Below are positions 17,422 to 26,391 of a stretch of 64,000 nt of DNA, piece after piece. The stretch covers positions 124,001 to 188,000 of the forward strand of contig NZ_WQGO01000002.1 of NCBI RefSeq assembly GCF_013034685.1, read 5' to 3'. Origin of the DNA: Ruegeria lacuscaerulensis. GTDB lineage: Bacteria > Pseudomonadota > Alphaproteobacteria > Rhodobacterales > Rhodobacteraceae. The notes under the pieces are model-generated. The model did not search any database. It saw only the letters and a list, made by a program, of their open reading frames with translations, and had not been told where the DNA came from. Position numbers and translations under genes: made by a program. Positions within the stretch are counted from its first letter, which is position 1. Each line of letters begins with the position of its first letter.

Positions 17422-18612
17422 ATGCCCAATCCTCTTACAGCGGTGATGCCCGCCCAAAATAACGCCAAAATTTCTCCCCAACCTGCCGATGGTTCAGGAC
17501 AAAAGGCCGATATGTCTTTTCAATCCGTTCTGGATGATCAGGCGCCGCCCGAGCAGAGCCTATCCGAATCGACAGAAGATCTTGTTTCTCTGCTGGATAC
17601 CGAAACGGTGCCCGACTCGGATGGGCAAGAAGCCAAGGATCTGCAGATAGTCGTGGAAAAAGGTTTGCCTGTTGAAACAGGTTCGCAGACGATCAAATCG
17701 CACCCACTGTCGCGACCTGACGCTGCGCCGGCGGTTGCTGGGATTCCGCACAATTTGGCGGAAACGGGTGATTGCATACGATCTGACGAAGCTCTTGCAG
17801 AACCTCCGAAGCGCAATATGGGCGATCGACGCGCCGAGGTATCGCCTGTTTTCAACGATGACTTGCCTGAGGATTCACCAAATCTTCCGACATTGCCAAA
17901 AGCAGAGAGCAGGTCAGTTCCTGCTTTTGCAATCGCTGCGGCTCCAACGTCGTTTTCCGCAAAGAAGGAAGTTCTAACTTCGCCGATTTCCCAGGAGCCA
18001 CATGTTGAGTCGGCTGCAAATCCAAAACCACCTGCTGCACCGACCCAAGTACCCAACCTAATGCAGATGCAACTTCTGGTATCGGAAAATGCCGCTGCAC
18101 ACACCGATTCAACTCCTCTCCCCGAGGTAGAGGACGGCCTGATCGTGAAGGAAACCGGCGCGACCGCATCGGTGCGCGATACGGCGACGACAAATCTGCC
18201 AGCGACCGCACGGTCCGAAGTTGCTCGGGCCATTGCCGGACAGATGGCGGCAGCGATCACCACACGGCCTCAATCAGGTGCGGTGGAAATCGCGCTGAAC
18301 CCCGAAGAACTGGGGCGCGTCTCGATGGTTCTGAATGGGCGTGATGATGGGCTGCATCTGACCATCGCGGCGGAACGTCCCGAGACGCTGGACTTGATGC
18401 GCCGCCATCTTGCTGTGCTTGAGGCCGAGTTCAAAAGCCTCGGCTTCGGCGATCTGTCTTTCGATCTTGGCAACTCCGCCGACAAGGGACAGGACTCATC
18501 GGACTCCGGCGAAAACTCTATTTCTGAGACGGTACAATCCGAACTCACCTCTGCCACTCTCCAGCGCCCGGTCAACCTTGGCACGTCCGGGCGCATCGAC
18601 ATAAGGCTGTGA
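17422..18612 (+). CDS. fliK: Flagellar hook-length control protein FliK
   Basis: A 396-residue protein. Residues about 1-275 are low-complexity, rich in Pro, Ala, Ser and Glu, as in FliK rulers. The C-terminal domain at about 285-360 carries VEIALNPEELGRVSMVLNGRDDG and ERPETLDLMRRHLAVLEAEFKSLGF (in pieces), the Flg_hook motif. FliK measures hook length and switches export specificity from hook to filament. The ATG at 17422 follows GTGGGAGCAAA; flgD begins three bases after the stop. Confidence 0.88.
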   Translation: MPNPLTAVMPAQNNAKISPQPADGSGQKADMSFQSVLDDQAPPEQSLSESTEDLVSLLDTETVPDSDGQEAKDLQIVVEKGLPVETGSQTIKSHPLSRPDAAPAVAGIPHNLAETGDCIRSDEALAEPPKRNMGDRRAEVSPVFNDDLPEDSPNLPTLPKAESRSVPAFAIAAAPTSFSAKKEVLTSPISQEPHVESAANPKPPAAPTQVPNLMQMQLLVSENAAAHTDSTPLPEVEDGLIVKETGATASVRDTATTNLPATARSEVARAIAGQMAAAITTRPQSGAVEIALNPEELGRVSMVLNGRDDGLHLTIAAERPETLDLMRRHLAVLEAEFKSLGFGDLSFDLGNSADKGQDSSDSGENSISETVQSELTSATLQRPVNLGTSGRIDIRL

Positions 18613-18615
18613 CTC

Positions 18616-19278
18616 ATGATCTCTCCTATCGCTTCAACCACGCAGAACGCCAATCCATTGGCGGCGTCCTCAGGTCAGACGGCCGCGCTGGCCTCGGATT
18701 TTGAAACCTTTTTGCTGATGCTGACCGCTCAGGCCCGTCACCAAGACCCGTTGGAGCCGCTGGATTCCTCGGAATACGCCGCACAACTGGCGCAGTTTTC
18801 GATGGTGGAACAACAGGTGCAGACAAATGACCTGCTGACGGCCCTGACCCTGTCGATGAGCAGCATGAATCTGGAGGAACTAGCCAGTTGGGTCGGCATG
18901 GATGTGCGCAGCACCTCTCCATTCCAGTTCGACGGCGCGCCGGTGACACTTTACGGCCAGGCCGCTCCGGCGGCGGACGGTGCCGTTCTGGTTATCCGCG
19001 ACGCAGACGGGGCCGAGGTTGAACGGATCACCGTTCAAACCATCGATTCCGTGTTTGTCTGGGCTGGAACCAAAGAGGACGGCACGCCGCTTCCGGCTGG
19101 AACCTACTCTGCCGCATTGGAAAGCTATGACGGGGAAGAGGTTCTGTCGACGCAGCCCATGTCCTCATACGCGCAAGTGATCGAGGCTCAGGTGGGCGAG
19201 GATACGGTGTTGCTGACCCTCGAAAACGGGCAGGTCATACCGGCCGGTCTGGTCTCGGGCGTTCGAGCCGGAACTTGA
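18616..19278 (+). CDS. flgD: Flagellar hook assembly (capping) protein FlgD
   Basis: FlgD caps the growing hook. The 220-residue protein has the N-terminal block DFETFLLMLTAQARHQDPLEPLDSSEYAAQLAQFSMVEQ (in pieces, about 29-70), the family hallmark. Ig-like strands follow, including VWAGTKEDGTPLPAGTY. It is three bases from fliK and certainly co-transcribed. No hook gene (flgE) follows within the window; the next gene is unrelated. Confidence 0.95.
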   Translation: MISPIASTTQNANPLAASSGQTAALASDFETFLLMLTAQARHQDPLEPLDSSEYAAQLAQFSMVEQQVQTNDLLTALTLSMSSMNLEELASWVGMDVRSTSPFQFDGAPVTLYGQAAPAADGAVLVIRDADGAEVERITVQTIDSVFVWAGTKEDGTPLPAGTYSAALESYDGEEVLSTQPMSSYAQVIEAQVGEDTVLLTLENGQVIPAGLVSGVRAGT

Positions 19279-19333
19279 TCTGCGCGCCGGGACAGGCCAA
19301 AGCTGTGCAACGCGCGACTCAACTCCTGACCCG

Positions 19334-20200
19334 GTGATCCCTCTGCCCGCTTCAAACGCACCTCCGCCCCGCCTTGTGGATGATCTGTGCCGCTCAGGTC
19401 TGGTCGAGGCCGGTGCGCGTTTTCAGACCCTTTATGGCGGGCGCACCAATCAGGTCTGGAAGGTTCTGGGCGGAGACGGAGACAAGGTGCTCAAACTGTA
19501 TCGTTCAGGGCTGCGCAATCCTCTGTTTCGAAACGATGCCCGGCTTGAGGCGCTCTGCCTTACGGAACTTGCCCCCACAGGGTTTGCCCCGCGCTTGCGG
19601 GCGGCGGGGCAGGATAGTGATGGGCATTGGGTGTTCTATGATCACGCGCCCGGTGCGCCCTGGCAAACCGGGGCCGCGCAGGTGGCTCAATTGCTGCGCA
19701 GGCTGCACAGTATGGAAATCCGGATTGACGCACCCGACGGATGCAATGGCAGCGACGACCTACGGGATCATACGCGGCGCATTCTGGGTCTGTGCAAGAC
19801 ACAAGTTCGCCAGCGGTTGGAACAGCTTTGCCCGCAGACCCATGTTGCCGCCACGCCGGACACGTGCCTCATCCATGGCGACCCGGTAGCCGGAAACATC
19901 CTGGTTTCGGATATGAGTCTGACGCTGATTGACTGGCAATGCCCAGCGCTGGGGGACCCCTGCGAAGATATCGCCTTGTTCCTGTCCCCAGCTATGCAGC
20001 GCCTCTATCGCGGGGCACCCTTGACGCCCGAGGAGGAGGAGGCGTTTCTGACCTCCTATGACCAGCCTCAAATCCTCGCGCGTTTCAACGCGCTGCGCCC
20101 CTGGTATGCATGGCGGATGGCGGCCTATTGCTTGTGGCGGATCGAGAACGGGGCCGACGATTATGCCGCCGGGCTAGAACTGGAAATCGCGTCCCTCTGA
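19334..20200 (+). CDS. APH/choline-kinase-like phosphotransferase
   Basis: A 288-residue kinase-fold protein. HGDPVAGNIL near residue 186 supplies the catalytic Asp and metal Asn, and LIDWQCPALGDPCEDIA near 204 is the DFG-equivalent. The family includes aminoglycoside, choline and ethanolamine kinases; nothing marks this as a resistance gene. It converges with the polyamine oxidase gene, leaving only five bases, so a small amine or sugar substrate is possible but unproven. The start is a GTG at 19334. Confidence 0.7.
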   Translation: MIPLPASNAPPPRLVDDLCRSGLVEAGARFQTLYGGRTNQVWKVLGGDGDKVLKLYRSGLRNPLFRNDARLEALCLTELAPTGFAPRLRAAGQDSDGHWVFYDHAPGAPWQTGAAQVAQLLRRLHSMEIRIDAPDGCNGSDDLRDHTRRILGLCKTQVRQRLEQLCPQTHVAATPDTCLIHGDPVAGNILVSDMSLTLIDWQCPALGDPCEDIALFLSPAMQRLYRGAPLTPEEEEAFLTSYDQPQILARFNALRPWYAWRMAAYCLWRIENGADDYAAGLELEIASL

Positions 20201-20205
20201 CCGCG

Positions 20206-21507
20206 CTACAAATCCGCAAGCCCCATCATCGCGTAGGCAGGCGGCATCAGGGCGCGTCGCCACCGCCCCAGGGGGAACCGACCGGGCCTGCGGGTCATCG
20301 GCTCTGGCAAGTCCGGGTTATGCCCCAAAGCCAGTTGAGCCAGAGCCCGTCCGCAAAAGCTTCCCATCGCGACACCGTTGCCGTGATAAGCAAACCCGGC
20401 GAACATGCCAGGCTGATCTGGCACCGGACCGGCATAGGGCATCAGGTTGCGGGACAGGCACACCATCCCCGACCACATATGAGTGACGTCCACCCCGCGC
20501 CACTCGGGAAACATCGCCGCAAAGTCATGGCGAACCTTTTGGCGAATGGCGGCCTCGGCACGCGACGAGGACCGAAGGCCGCCGCGCATTCCGAACAGGA
20601 ACCGACGATCCGGCATCAGGCGGAAATAGTGCAACAAATTCCGGGTGTCATATGACATCTGATCCGAAGTCCAACCCTGCGCCTGCAGTTCGGCCTGCGT
20701 CAAAGGCCGCGTCACCAGAACGGTCGACTGCGCAGGCAAATAACGCCCAGACATCCAGGCCGGAACATCCTCGCTGGAATATCCGTTGGTGCAGATCAAA
20801 ACATTTGTCGCCTGTATCCGGCCAGTTGGCGTCTGGACATCAAAGCCGTTCGCTGTTTTGACAATTTTTGACACCGGGCTTCTCTGAAAGAGCTGGGCGC
20901 CGCGCGCTTTGGCGGCGTCTGCCAGCCCGTACAGGTACTTCCTTGGGTTCAGACCAAACCCGACGGGGGTGGTATATCCGCCATGGAACGCGCCACCGAA
21001 CCCCAAGGCGGGCAAGTCTGCAGCTTCGTGCAAGACACCCGAGGTCTCGGCGCTTTTCCTCAGCCTCTCCATTGCCCGCGCATTGTGCGCCAGTTGGGTT
21101 TCACCTTTGGAATGGGTATCGGCGTCGATTTCATAACTGCTCAGAAGATCGGCGACCAAATGCACGGCATCTTCCTCGGCCTGCGCATAGCCCGCTGTCG
21201 CCGCCTCACCGAACAGACGGGTCATGGCCTTGGGGTTAAGCTTCGACCCGCCCAGGCAACAAAACCCACCATTTCGGCCAGACGCCCCCCAGCCGGGCGT
21301 TTCGGCCTCAAGCACAGCGACGGATGCCCCGGCCTTGGTCAGATGCAACGCGGCGGACAGGCCAGTGAAACCCGCGCCAACAATGGCTACGTCAACGACC
21401 AAATCCCCAGACTGTTCCGGCCAATTGGGGGCGGCAATTGTTTCGTCCCACCAGCATCCCTGCCTTGGGCCGGGACCATAGGTATAGTCCGGAAACAGCC
21501 GTTTCAT
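20206..21507 (-). CDS. FAD-dependent amine oxidase, PuuB-like
   Basis: A 433-residue DAO-family flavoprotein. The dinucleotide motif VAIVGAGFTGLSAALHL lies near 39-55 and GWGASGRNGGF near 73-83; the latter is typical of gamma-glutamylputrescine oxidase PuuB and relatives. The C-terminal GNGVAMGSFCGRALAQL closes the FAD site. It probably oxidises a polyamine or gamma-glutamylated polyamine. The potI stop-start overlap places it last in the potF-G-H-I transporter unit, supporting a polyamine role. Confidence 0.8.
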   Translation of the reverse strand: MKRLFPDYTYGPGPRQGCWWDETIAAPNWPEQSGDLVVDVAIVGAGFTGLSAALHLTKAGASVAVLEAETPGWGASGRNGGFCCLGGSKLNPKAMTRLFGEAATAGYAQAEEDAVHLVADLLSSYEIDADTHSKGETQLAHNARAMERLRKSAETSGVLHEAADLPALGFGGAFHGGYTTPVGFGLNPRKYLYGLADAAKARGAQLFQRSPVSKIVKTANGFDVQTPTGRIQATNVLICTNGYSSEDVPAWMSGRYLPAQSTVLVTRPLTQAELQAQGWTSDQMSYDTRNLLHYFRLMPDRRFLFGMRGGLRSSSRAEAAIRQKVRHDFAAMFPEWRGVDVTHMWSGMVCLSRNLMPYAGPVPDQPGMFAGFAYHGNGVAMGSFCGRALAQLALGHNPDLPEPMTRRPGRFPLGRWRRALMPPAYAMMGLADL

Positions 21508-22322
21508 TCGGCCCGTGCCGCGGCCATTTCATCCTGCTTTTGTCGCATCATGGCGCGTTTTGTCACCAGCGACGCGGTAATGACGCCCACTGTCACGACG
21601 GCGATCATCAACGTTGACAGCGCGTTGATCTCGGGGCTGACGCCCAGCCTGACCGCCGAGAAAATCTTGATCGGCAAGGTCGTCGCCGACGGCCCCGAGG
21701 TAAAGGACGCAATCACCAGATCATCCAGCGACAGGGTAAAGGCCAGCAACCAGCCGGAAATCACGGCAGGCGCAATGATCGGCAATGTCACTAGGCGAAA
21801 CGCTTGCGCGGGCGAACAACCAAGGTCCAGAGCGGCCTCTTCCAGCGACTGATCGAACGTCACCAAACGCGACGAGACAACGACCGAGACGAAACACATC
21901 GAAAAGGTCGTATGCGCCAGAACGATGGTCAGGATACCGCGATCCAGCCCGATGCCGATGAACAGCAGCAGCAGCGACAGGCCGGTGATTACCTCGGGCA
22001 TCACCAGAGGGGCGTAGATCATACCGGAGAACAGCGTTCGACCGAAGAAACGCCCCCCACGCACCAGCACATAGGCGGCGGCGGTGCCCAGAATGGTCGC
22101 CAGCGTAGATGAGAACACAGCCACCCGGATTGTCACCCATGCCGCATCCAGAAACGCCTCGTTCTGGACCAGCTCACCATACCATTTGGTCGAGAAGCCA
22201 GCCCAGACGGTGACCAGCTTGCTTTCGTTGAAGGAAAAGATGATCAGAATGATCATCGGGATATAGAGGAACGCAAATCCCAGCGTCAGCGAGACCGCGT
22301 TGAACCAGCTCAGCCTGTTCAT
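21504..22322 (-). CDS. potI: Polyamine ABC transporter permease, PotI/PotC type
   Basis: A 272-residue permease with six hydrophobic segments and the EAA loop EEAALDLGCSPAQAFRLVTLP near 180-200 that contacts the ATPase. The sequence resembles PotI/PotC, the second membrane subunit of putrescine/spermidine importers. The ATG at 22322 overlaps the potH stop as ATGA, and a longer reading runs into the potH frame. Its end overlaps the oxidase start by four bases. Confidence 0.88.
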   Translation of the reverse strand: MNRLSWFNAVSLTLGFAFLYIPMIILIIFSFNESKLVTVWAGFSTKWYGELVQNEAFLDAAWVTIRVAVFSSTLATILGTAAAYVLVRGGRFFGRTLFSGMIYAPLVMPEVITGLSLLLLFIGIGLDRGILTIVLAHTTFSMCFVSVVVSSRLVTFDQSLEEAALDLGCSPAQAFRLVTLPIIAPAVISGWLLAFTLSLDDLVIASFTSGPSATTLPIKIFSAVRLGVSPEINALSTLMIAVVTVGVITASLVTKRAMMRQKQDEMAAARAE

Positions 22323-23209
22323 TGCTCGGCCTCCGTCTGTTTCTGCTGGTTGCGCTGGAACAGCACGATTGGGATCACAAGGATCAGCAGCAGCACTACG
22401 GCCACGGCGCTCGCCACGGGCCAGTCGCGGTTCGAGAAGAACTCCTCCCACAAAACCTTGCCGATCATCAATGTGCCTGACCCACCCAGAAGCGAGGGGA
22501 TGACGAATTCGCCAATCACCGGGATCATCACAAGGAAACAGCCTGCTATGATACCGGGGCGCGACAGCGGGATTGTCACAAGCCAAAAGGCTTGAACCCG
22601 CGAACAACCAAGGTCTTCGGCGGCCTCGATCAGAGATTCGTCCATCCGTTCCAGCGCCGAATAGATCGGCAGGATCATGAACGGCAGATAGGTGTAGACG
22701 ATGCCGATATAGACGGCAGTGTTGGTGTTCAGAATGGTCAGCGGGGTCGAGATCAGCCCTGTCCACAGCAGCAACTGGTTCAGATAACCTTCGTTCGACA
22801 GGATACCCATCCACGCATAAACGCGGATCAGGAACGAGGTCCAGAAGGGCAGGATCACCAGCATCATCAGCGTCGGGCGCCACTCGGCAGGCGCGCGGGC
22901 CATGCCATAGGCGATCGGATACCCCACCAGCAGGGTCAAAAACGTCGAAATCAGAGCGATTTTTACGCTGGACAGGTAGGCTTTCCAGTAAAGGTCATCC
23001 TCGGTCAGCCAGACATAGTTTTCCAGGTCAAGCTGGCTGAAGAAATCCTTGATGCCCGACCAGCCCTGCGAAAAATCCAGCGTCGGCGTATAAGGCGGAA
23101 TCGCCAGCGCGATATCCGACAGCGAGATTTTCAGGACGATGAAGAACGGCACCAAGAACAGCGCCAGCAGCCAGACATAGGGGACGGCGATCAGAAAGGC
23201 GCGGCGCAT
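22319..23209 (-). CDS. potH: Polyamine ABC transporter permease, PotH/PotB type
   Basis: A 296-residue permease. It starts MRRAFLIAVPYVWLLALFLVPF, has about six membrane segments, and has the EAA loop EAAEDLGCSRVQAFWLVTIPLS near 205-226. YGMARAPAEWRPTLMMLVILPFWTSFLIR (in pieces) is typical of PotH/PotB. It forms the channel with PotI. The start at 23209 shares a base with the potG stop; the upstream reading is in the potG gene. Confidence 0.9.
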   Translation of the reverse strand: MRRAFLIAVPYVWLLALFLVPFFIVLKISLSDIALAIPPYTPTLDFSQGWSGIKDFFSQLDLENYVWLTEDDLYWKAYLSSVKIALISTFLTLLVGYPIAYGMARAPAEWRPTLMMLVILPFWTSFLIRVYAWMGILSNEGYLNQLLLWTGLISTPLTILNTNTAVYIGIVYTYLPFMILPIYSALERMDESLIEAAEDLGCSRVQAFWLVTIPLSRPGIIAGCFLVMIPVIGEFVIPSLLGGSGTLMIGKVLWEEFFSNRDWPVASAVAVVLLLILVIPIVLFQRNQQKQTEAEQ

Positions 23210-24336
23210 CAGTCGGCCAGCAGAACCGCAGCCGTTGCTGTCCAGGACAGCCAGACCGGGTCTTCCCACGTGAATGAACGGCGCGAGATACGGCGGGTAT
23301 TGGCCGTCTGCGCCTTGATGATCGTGCCGTTGGGCAATTCGACGTGATAGGTGGACAGGTTCCCCAAATAGGCGATGTCATGGACCTTGCCTTGCACCGC
23401 ATTGATCGCGTCCGCCGGGCGGTCGGCCGAGATAGTTACCTTCTCGGGGCGGATGGCCAGATGACAGGCCTGCCCCCGCGCAAACCCTTTGGCCGAGGTC
23501 GCGGTCAACGGGGCCTGCCCTTCGGCCCAATCGATCTGATAGGTGTCTTCACCATTGGCGGTGGCGCGGCCTTCAATGATGTTCACGTCGCCAATAAAGT
23601 CTGCGACATAGACCGAGTTGGGGTTCTCATAAATCCGGTCCGGCGTGGCGACTTGCATCAGCTGTCCCTGATCCATAACGGCCACGCGGCTGGCCACGGT
23701 CATAGCTTCCTCCTGATCGTGGGTCACGATGACAAAGGTGGTGCCGGTCTTTTCCTGAATATCCATCAGCTCGAACTGCGTGTCCTGCCGCAGCTTCTTG
23801 TCCAGCGCGCCCAACGGTTCGTCCAGCAGCAATAGTTTTGGCGCTTTCGCCAAAGACCGTGCTAAAGCGACCCGCTGCCGCTGCCCGCCCGAGATCTGGT
23901 GCGGTTTACGACGCGCGAATTGCGTCAGCCGGGTCAGGCGCAGCATTTCTTCGACTCTGTCCTCAAGGTCGCGTTTGGGCATGTTGTCCCGGCGCAGACC
24001 AAAGGCGATGTTTTCCCAGATGCTCAGATGCGGGAACAGTGCATAGGATTGGAACATCATGTTCACCGCCCGCTTGTTCGGTGGGATCGGGTCGATATCC
24101 TGACCGCCCAACATGATGTGGCCTTCGGTGGGCGTCTCGAACCCGGCCAACATCCGCATCATTGTGGTCTTGCCGCAGCCCGAAGGCCCCAGAAGAGCGA
24201 AAAATTCTTTCTCGAAAATATCCAGAGACAGGTTGTCGATTGCCGTAAAGTCTCCAAACCGCTTGGTGACATTCTGGAATTGGATCAAGGGTTTCGCCTG
24301 TGGGTCTTCCCACGGCGCAAAGACGTCAGAGTTCAC
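23209..24336 (-). CDS. potG: Polyamine ABC transporter ATP-binding protein
   Basis: A 375-residue ATPase. Walker A GPSGCGKTT lies near 50-58, signature SGGQRQRVALARSL near 149-162, Walker B LLLDEPLGALD near 170-180, and the switch histidine in VIVTHDQEEA near 203. A C-terminal TOBE-like region follows (about 290-375), as in PotG/PotA. It powers uptake through PotH and PotI. potF lies upstream on the same strand, separated by a terminator-like hairpin. Confidence 0.92.
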   Translation of the reverse strand: MNSDVFAPWEDPQAKPLIQFQNVTKRFGDFTAIDNLSLDIFEKEFFALLGPSGCGKTTMMRMLAGFETPTEGHIMLGGQDIDPIPPNKRAVNMMFQSYALFPHLSIWENIAFGLRRDNMPKRDLEDRVEEMLRLTRLTQFARRKPHQISGGQRQRVALARSLAKAPKLLLLDEPLGALDKKLRQDTQFELMDIQEKTGTTFVIVTHDQEEAMTVASRVAVMDQGQLMQVATPDRIYENPNSVYVADFIGDVNIIEGRATANGEDTYQIDWAEGQAPLTATSAKGFARGQACHLAIRPEKVTISADRPADAINAVQGKVHDIAYLGNLSTYHVELPNGTIIKAQTANTRRISRRSFTWEDPVWLSWTATAAVLLAD

Positions 24337-24362
24337 TACAGCCCCCGTTCGGCAATCTTGGG

Positions 24363-24393
24363 AAAAACGGCAGGGCGGAAAACCCGCCCTGCC
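24363..24393 (-). terminator. Intra-operon terminator between potF and potG
   Basis: A perfect 10-bp stem pairs 24369-24378 with 24384-24393 around AAAAC. On the minus strand it is followed after two bases by five Ts (complement of 24363-24367). Placed directly after potF, it would give more binding protein than ATPase and permease, a common arrangement for ABC importers. Confidence 0.8.
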
Positions 24394-24406
24394 TTAGGAA
24401 ATCGGA

Positions 24407-25492
24407 TCAGGTACCCGATTTGATCTTGGTCCACAGACGGGTCACAACCCGCTGCGTTTTTGCCGGGTAGGGCGTGGTGATGTAGAGATTCTGCATCGTT
24501 GCGTCGTCCGGATAGATCGCCGGATCGCCGATCACGTCTTCCTCAAGAAACTCTTGCGAGGCCTTGTTGCCATTGGCGTAGTACACATAGTTCGACGCCG
24601 CAGCCATGTTGTTGGCATCCAGGATGAAGTTCAGGAACTTATGCGCACCTTCCGGGTTCGGTGCATCCGCCGGAATCGCCATCTGGTCGAACCACATCAG
24701 CGAGCCTTCGGCGAAGGGGTGATATTCAATCTCGACTCCGTTGTCGGCCTCGGCGGCACGGTCACGGGCCTGAAGAATATCACCCGACCAACCCACGGCC
24801 ACGCAGATATCGCCATTGGCCAGCGCGTTAATGTATTCCGAGCTGTGGAATTTCTGGATGTAGGGGCGCACGCTGGTCAGCACTTCTTCGACCTTGCCGA
24901 TCACCTTGGGATCATGGCTGTCAGGGTCTTCGCCCAAAAATTGCAGCGTCATCGGAATCATTTCCGCGGGCGCATCCAGGAAATGAACGCCGCAACCGGC
25001 CAGCTTTTCCATATTCTCAGGTTTCAGCACTAGTTCCATGCTATTCAGCGCAACATCGTCGCCCAGCAGCTCACGCACTTTGCCAACATTCACACCGATC
25101 CCGGTGGTGCCCCACATGTAGTTGATCGAATAGGCGTTGTCGGGGTCATAGCCCGCAGTGCGTTCCTGAATGACATCCCAAAGGTTGCCTGAATTGTCCA
25201 ACTGCGACGTATCCAGTTGCTGGAAAGCCCCAGCCTGGATCTGGCGCTGAAGGAATGTGCCCGAGGGCACAACCACATCATAGCCCGATCCGCCAGCCAG
25301 CATTTTGGTTTCCAAAACTTCGTTGCTGTCGAACACATCGTAGATCAGCGTCAGGCCGGTTTCGGCCTCGAACTTCTCCAGCAGCTCCTCGTCGATATAG
25401 TCCGACCAATTGTAGACACGCACCTCTTCGGCGAAGGCCGCCGAAGTCCCCAATGCGATGACCGCTGTCAGTGTCAGCGTTTTGATTGACAT
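24407..25492 (-). CDS. potF: Periplasmic polyamine-binding protein
   Basis: A 361-residue extracellular binding protein of the PotD/PotF family. The signal peptide MSIKTLTLTAVIALGTSAAFA is followed by EEVRVYNWSDYIDEELLEKFE, the usual mature start. Acidic and aromatic positions such as WGTTGIG and GWSGDILQ match polyamine-site regions. The start at 25492 has AGGGAGAAG just upstream. The promoter region contains one of the TTGATCAA repeats, which suggests control by the adjacent FadR-type regulator. Confidence 0.92.
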   Translation of the reverse strand: MSIKTLTLTAVIALGTSAAFAEEVRVYNWSDYIDEELLEKFEAETGLTLIYDVFDSNEVLETKMLAGGSGYDVVVPSGTFLQRQIQAGAFQQLDTSQLDNSGNLWDVIQERTAGYDPDNAYSINYMWGTTGIGVNVGKVRELLGDDVALNSMELVLKPENMEKLAGCGVHFLDAPAEMIPMTLQFLGEDPDSHDPKVIGKVEEVLTSVRPYIQKFHSSEYINALANGDICVAVGWSGDILQARDRAAEADNGVEIEYHPFAEGSLMWFDQMAIPADAPNPEGAHKFLNFILDANNMAAASNYVYYANGNKASQEFLEEDVIGDPAIYPDDATMQNLYITTPYPAKTQRVVTRLWTKIKSGT

Positions 25493-25532
25493 TTTCTTCT
25501 CCCTGCAAGTGTGCGGGTATTTTCCCGTTTTT

Positions 25533-25546
25533 TTGGATTTGATCAA
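25533..25546. promoter_or_regulatory. Putative operator copy 1, potF promoter region
   Basis: TTGGATTTGATCAA lies about 40 bases upstream of the potF start. The same 14 bases recur at 25633-25646, exactly 100 bases away in the same orientation. The TTGATCAA core is palindromic, as expected for a dimeric FadR-family repressor. Confidence 0.6.
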
Positions 25547-25632
25547 GTTTTGCGTTTTCCCCCGATCCATCGTATGGTTTCACGAGGTCAGATTCCTGGC
25601 AAGTCAACATAGTCGAAAATAGGGTAAACCAC

Positions 25633-25646
25633 TTGGATTTGATCAA
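25633..25646. promoter_or_regulatory. Putative operator copy 2, overlapping the regulator start
   Basis: The second exact copy of TTGGATTTGATCAA begins at the TTG used here as start of the GntR-family gene, so binding there could block its own expression. The core matches copy 1. Confidence 0.55.
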
Positions 25647-26316
25647 AAATAAGGCGGTTTCACAGGTCTCCGGGGATCAGAAACAGCCGGCGCATGAACA
25701 GGTCTATCAGACACTGCGCGCACAGATCATGTACGGCGATCTGGTGCCCGGACAGCCTGTCACCATACAAGGACTGACTGATTCGCTTGGAGTTGGCATG
25801 ACCCCTGTACGCGAGGCGATCCGAAGGCTGATCTCGGACGGCGCACTGGTGTTTCAAGGCAACCGTCGGGTCAGTGTACCTTTGCTGAAGGACAGTGATG
25901 TCGGGCAAATGATTTTCGCAAGAATTGCAATAGAATCAGAGCTTTCCAGACGTGCGACCCTTAACATGAGCAAGGCCGAGATAGACGCGCTCGCCCGCAT
26001 CGATCAACGATTGGACCGCACCATCGCGGACGGAGATGTCGGCGGCTATCTGCGCCTGAACCACCAGTTCCACCAAACTCTGTACGCTCATGCTGACGCC
26101 CCGATTCTGAACGATTTGGCCGAAAGTCTGTGGCTTCGGTTCGGCCCGTCCCTACGAGTCGTATGCGGCCGGTTCGGAACTCAAAGCCTGCCGGATCGCC
26201 ATAAGGACATCGTCTCGGCACTGCGTGATCAAGACCCCCAGCGCGTTGCAAAAGCCACCGCGCAAGACATCGAACAAGGGATGGAACTGATGGCCGGAGC
26301 ACTATCGACGTCCTAG
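25633..26316 (+). CDS. GntR/FadR-family transcriptional regulator of polyamine genes
   Basis: A 227-residue regulator. The N-terminal winged helix covers about 20-85 (QVYQTLRAQIMYGDLVPG, then VGMTPVREAIRRLISDGAL), and a helical FCD ligand domain covers about 95-215 with RLNHQFHQTLYAHADAP. It diverges from potF and precedes the aminotransferase, so it probably controls both. The TTG start has AGGG eight bases upstream; an ATG far downstream would delete part of the DNA-binding domain. The ligand, perhaps a polyamine, is inferred from context. Confidence 0.82.
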   Translation: MDLIKNKAVSQVSGDQKQPAHEQVYQTLRAQIMYGDLVPGQPVTIQGLTDSLGVGMTPVREAIRRLISDGALVFQGNRRVSVPLLKDSDVGQMIFARIAIESELSRRATLNMSKAEIDALARIDQRLDRTIADGDVGGYLRLNHQFHQTLYAHADAPILNDLAESLWLRFGPSLRVVCGRFGTQSLPDRHKDIVSALRDQDPQRVAKATAQDIEQGMELMAGALSTS

Positions 26317-26345
26317 AATAATGCGATTCGATTGACAGGGGAAAA

Positions 26346-26362
26346 TTTGATCATATTGTGAT
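26346..26362. promoter_or_regulatory. Putative operator copy 3, upstream of the aminotransferase
   Basis: TTTGATCATATTGTGATC lies 30-46 bases before the aminotransferase ATG and shares the TTTGATCA half with the potF and regulator sites. The match is weaker than the two exact copies. Confidence 0.4.
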
Positions 26363-26391
26363 CGCCAACCGCTCTTGCAGGAGATTCCCCG

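Noticed and set aside
19334..20200. Antibiotic-resistance aminoglycoside phosphotransferase
   Set aside because: Only the general kinase fold is shared, and the context is polyamine and flagellar genes, not resistance or mobile DNA.
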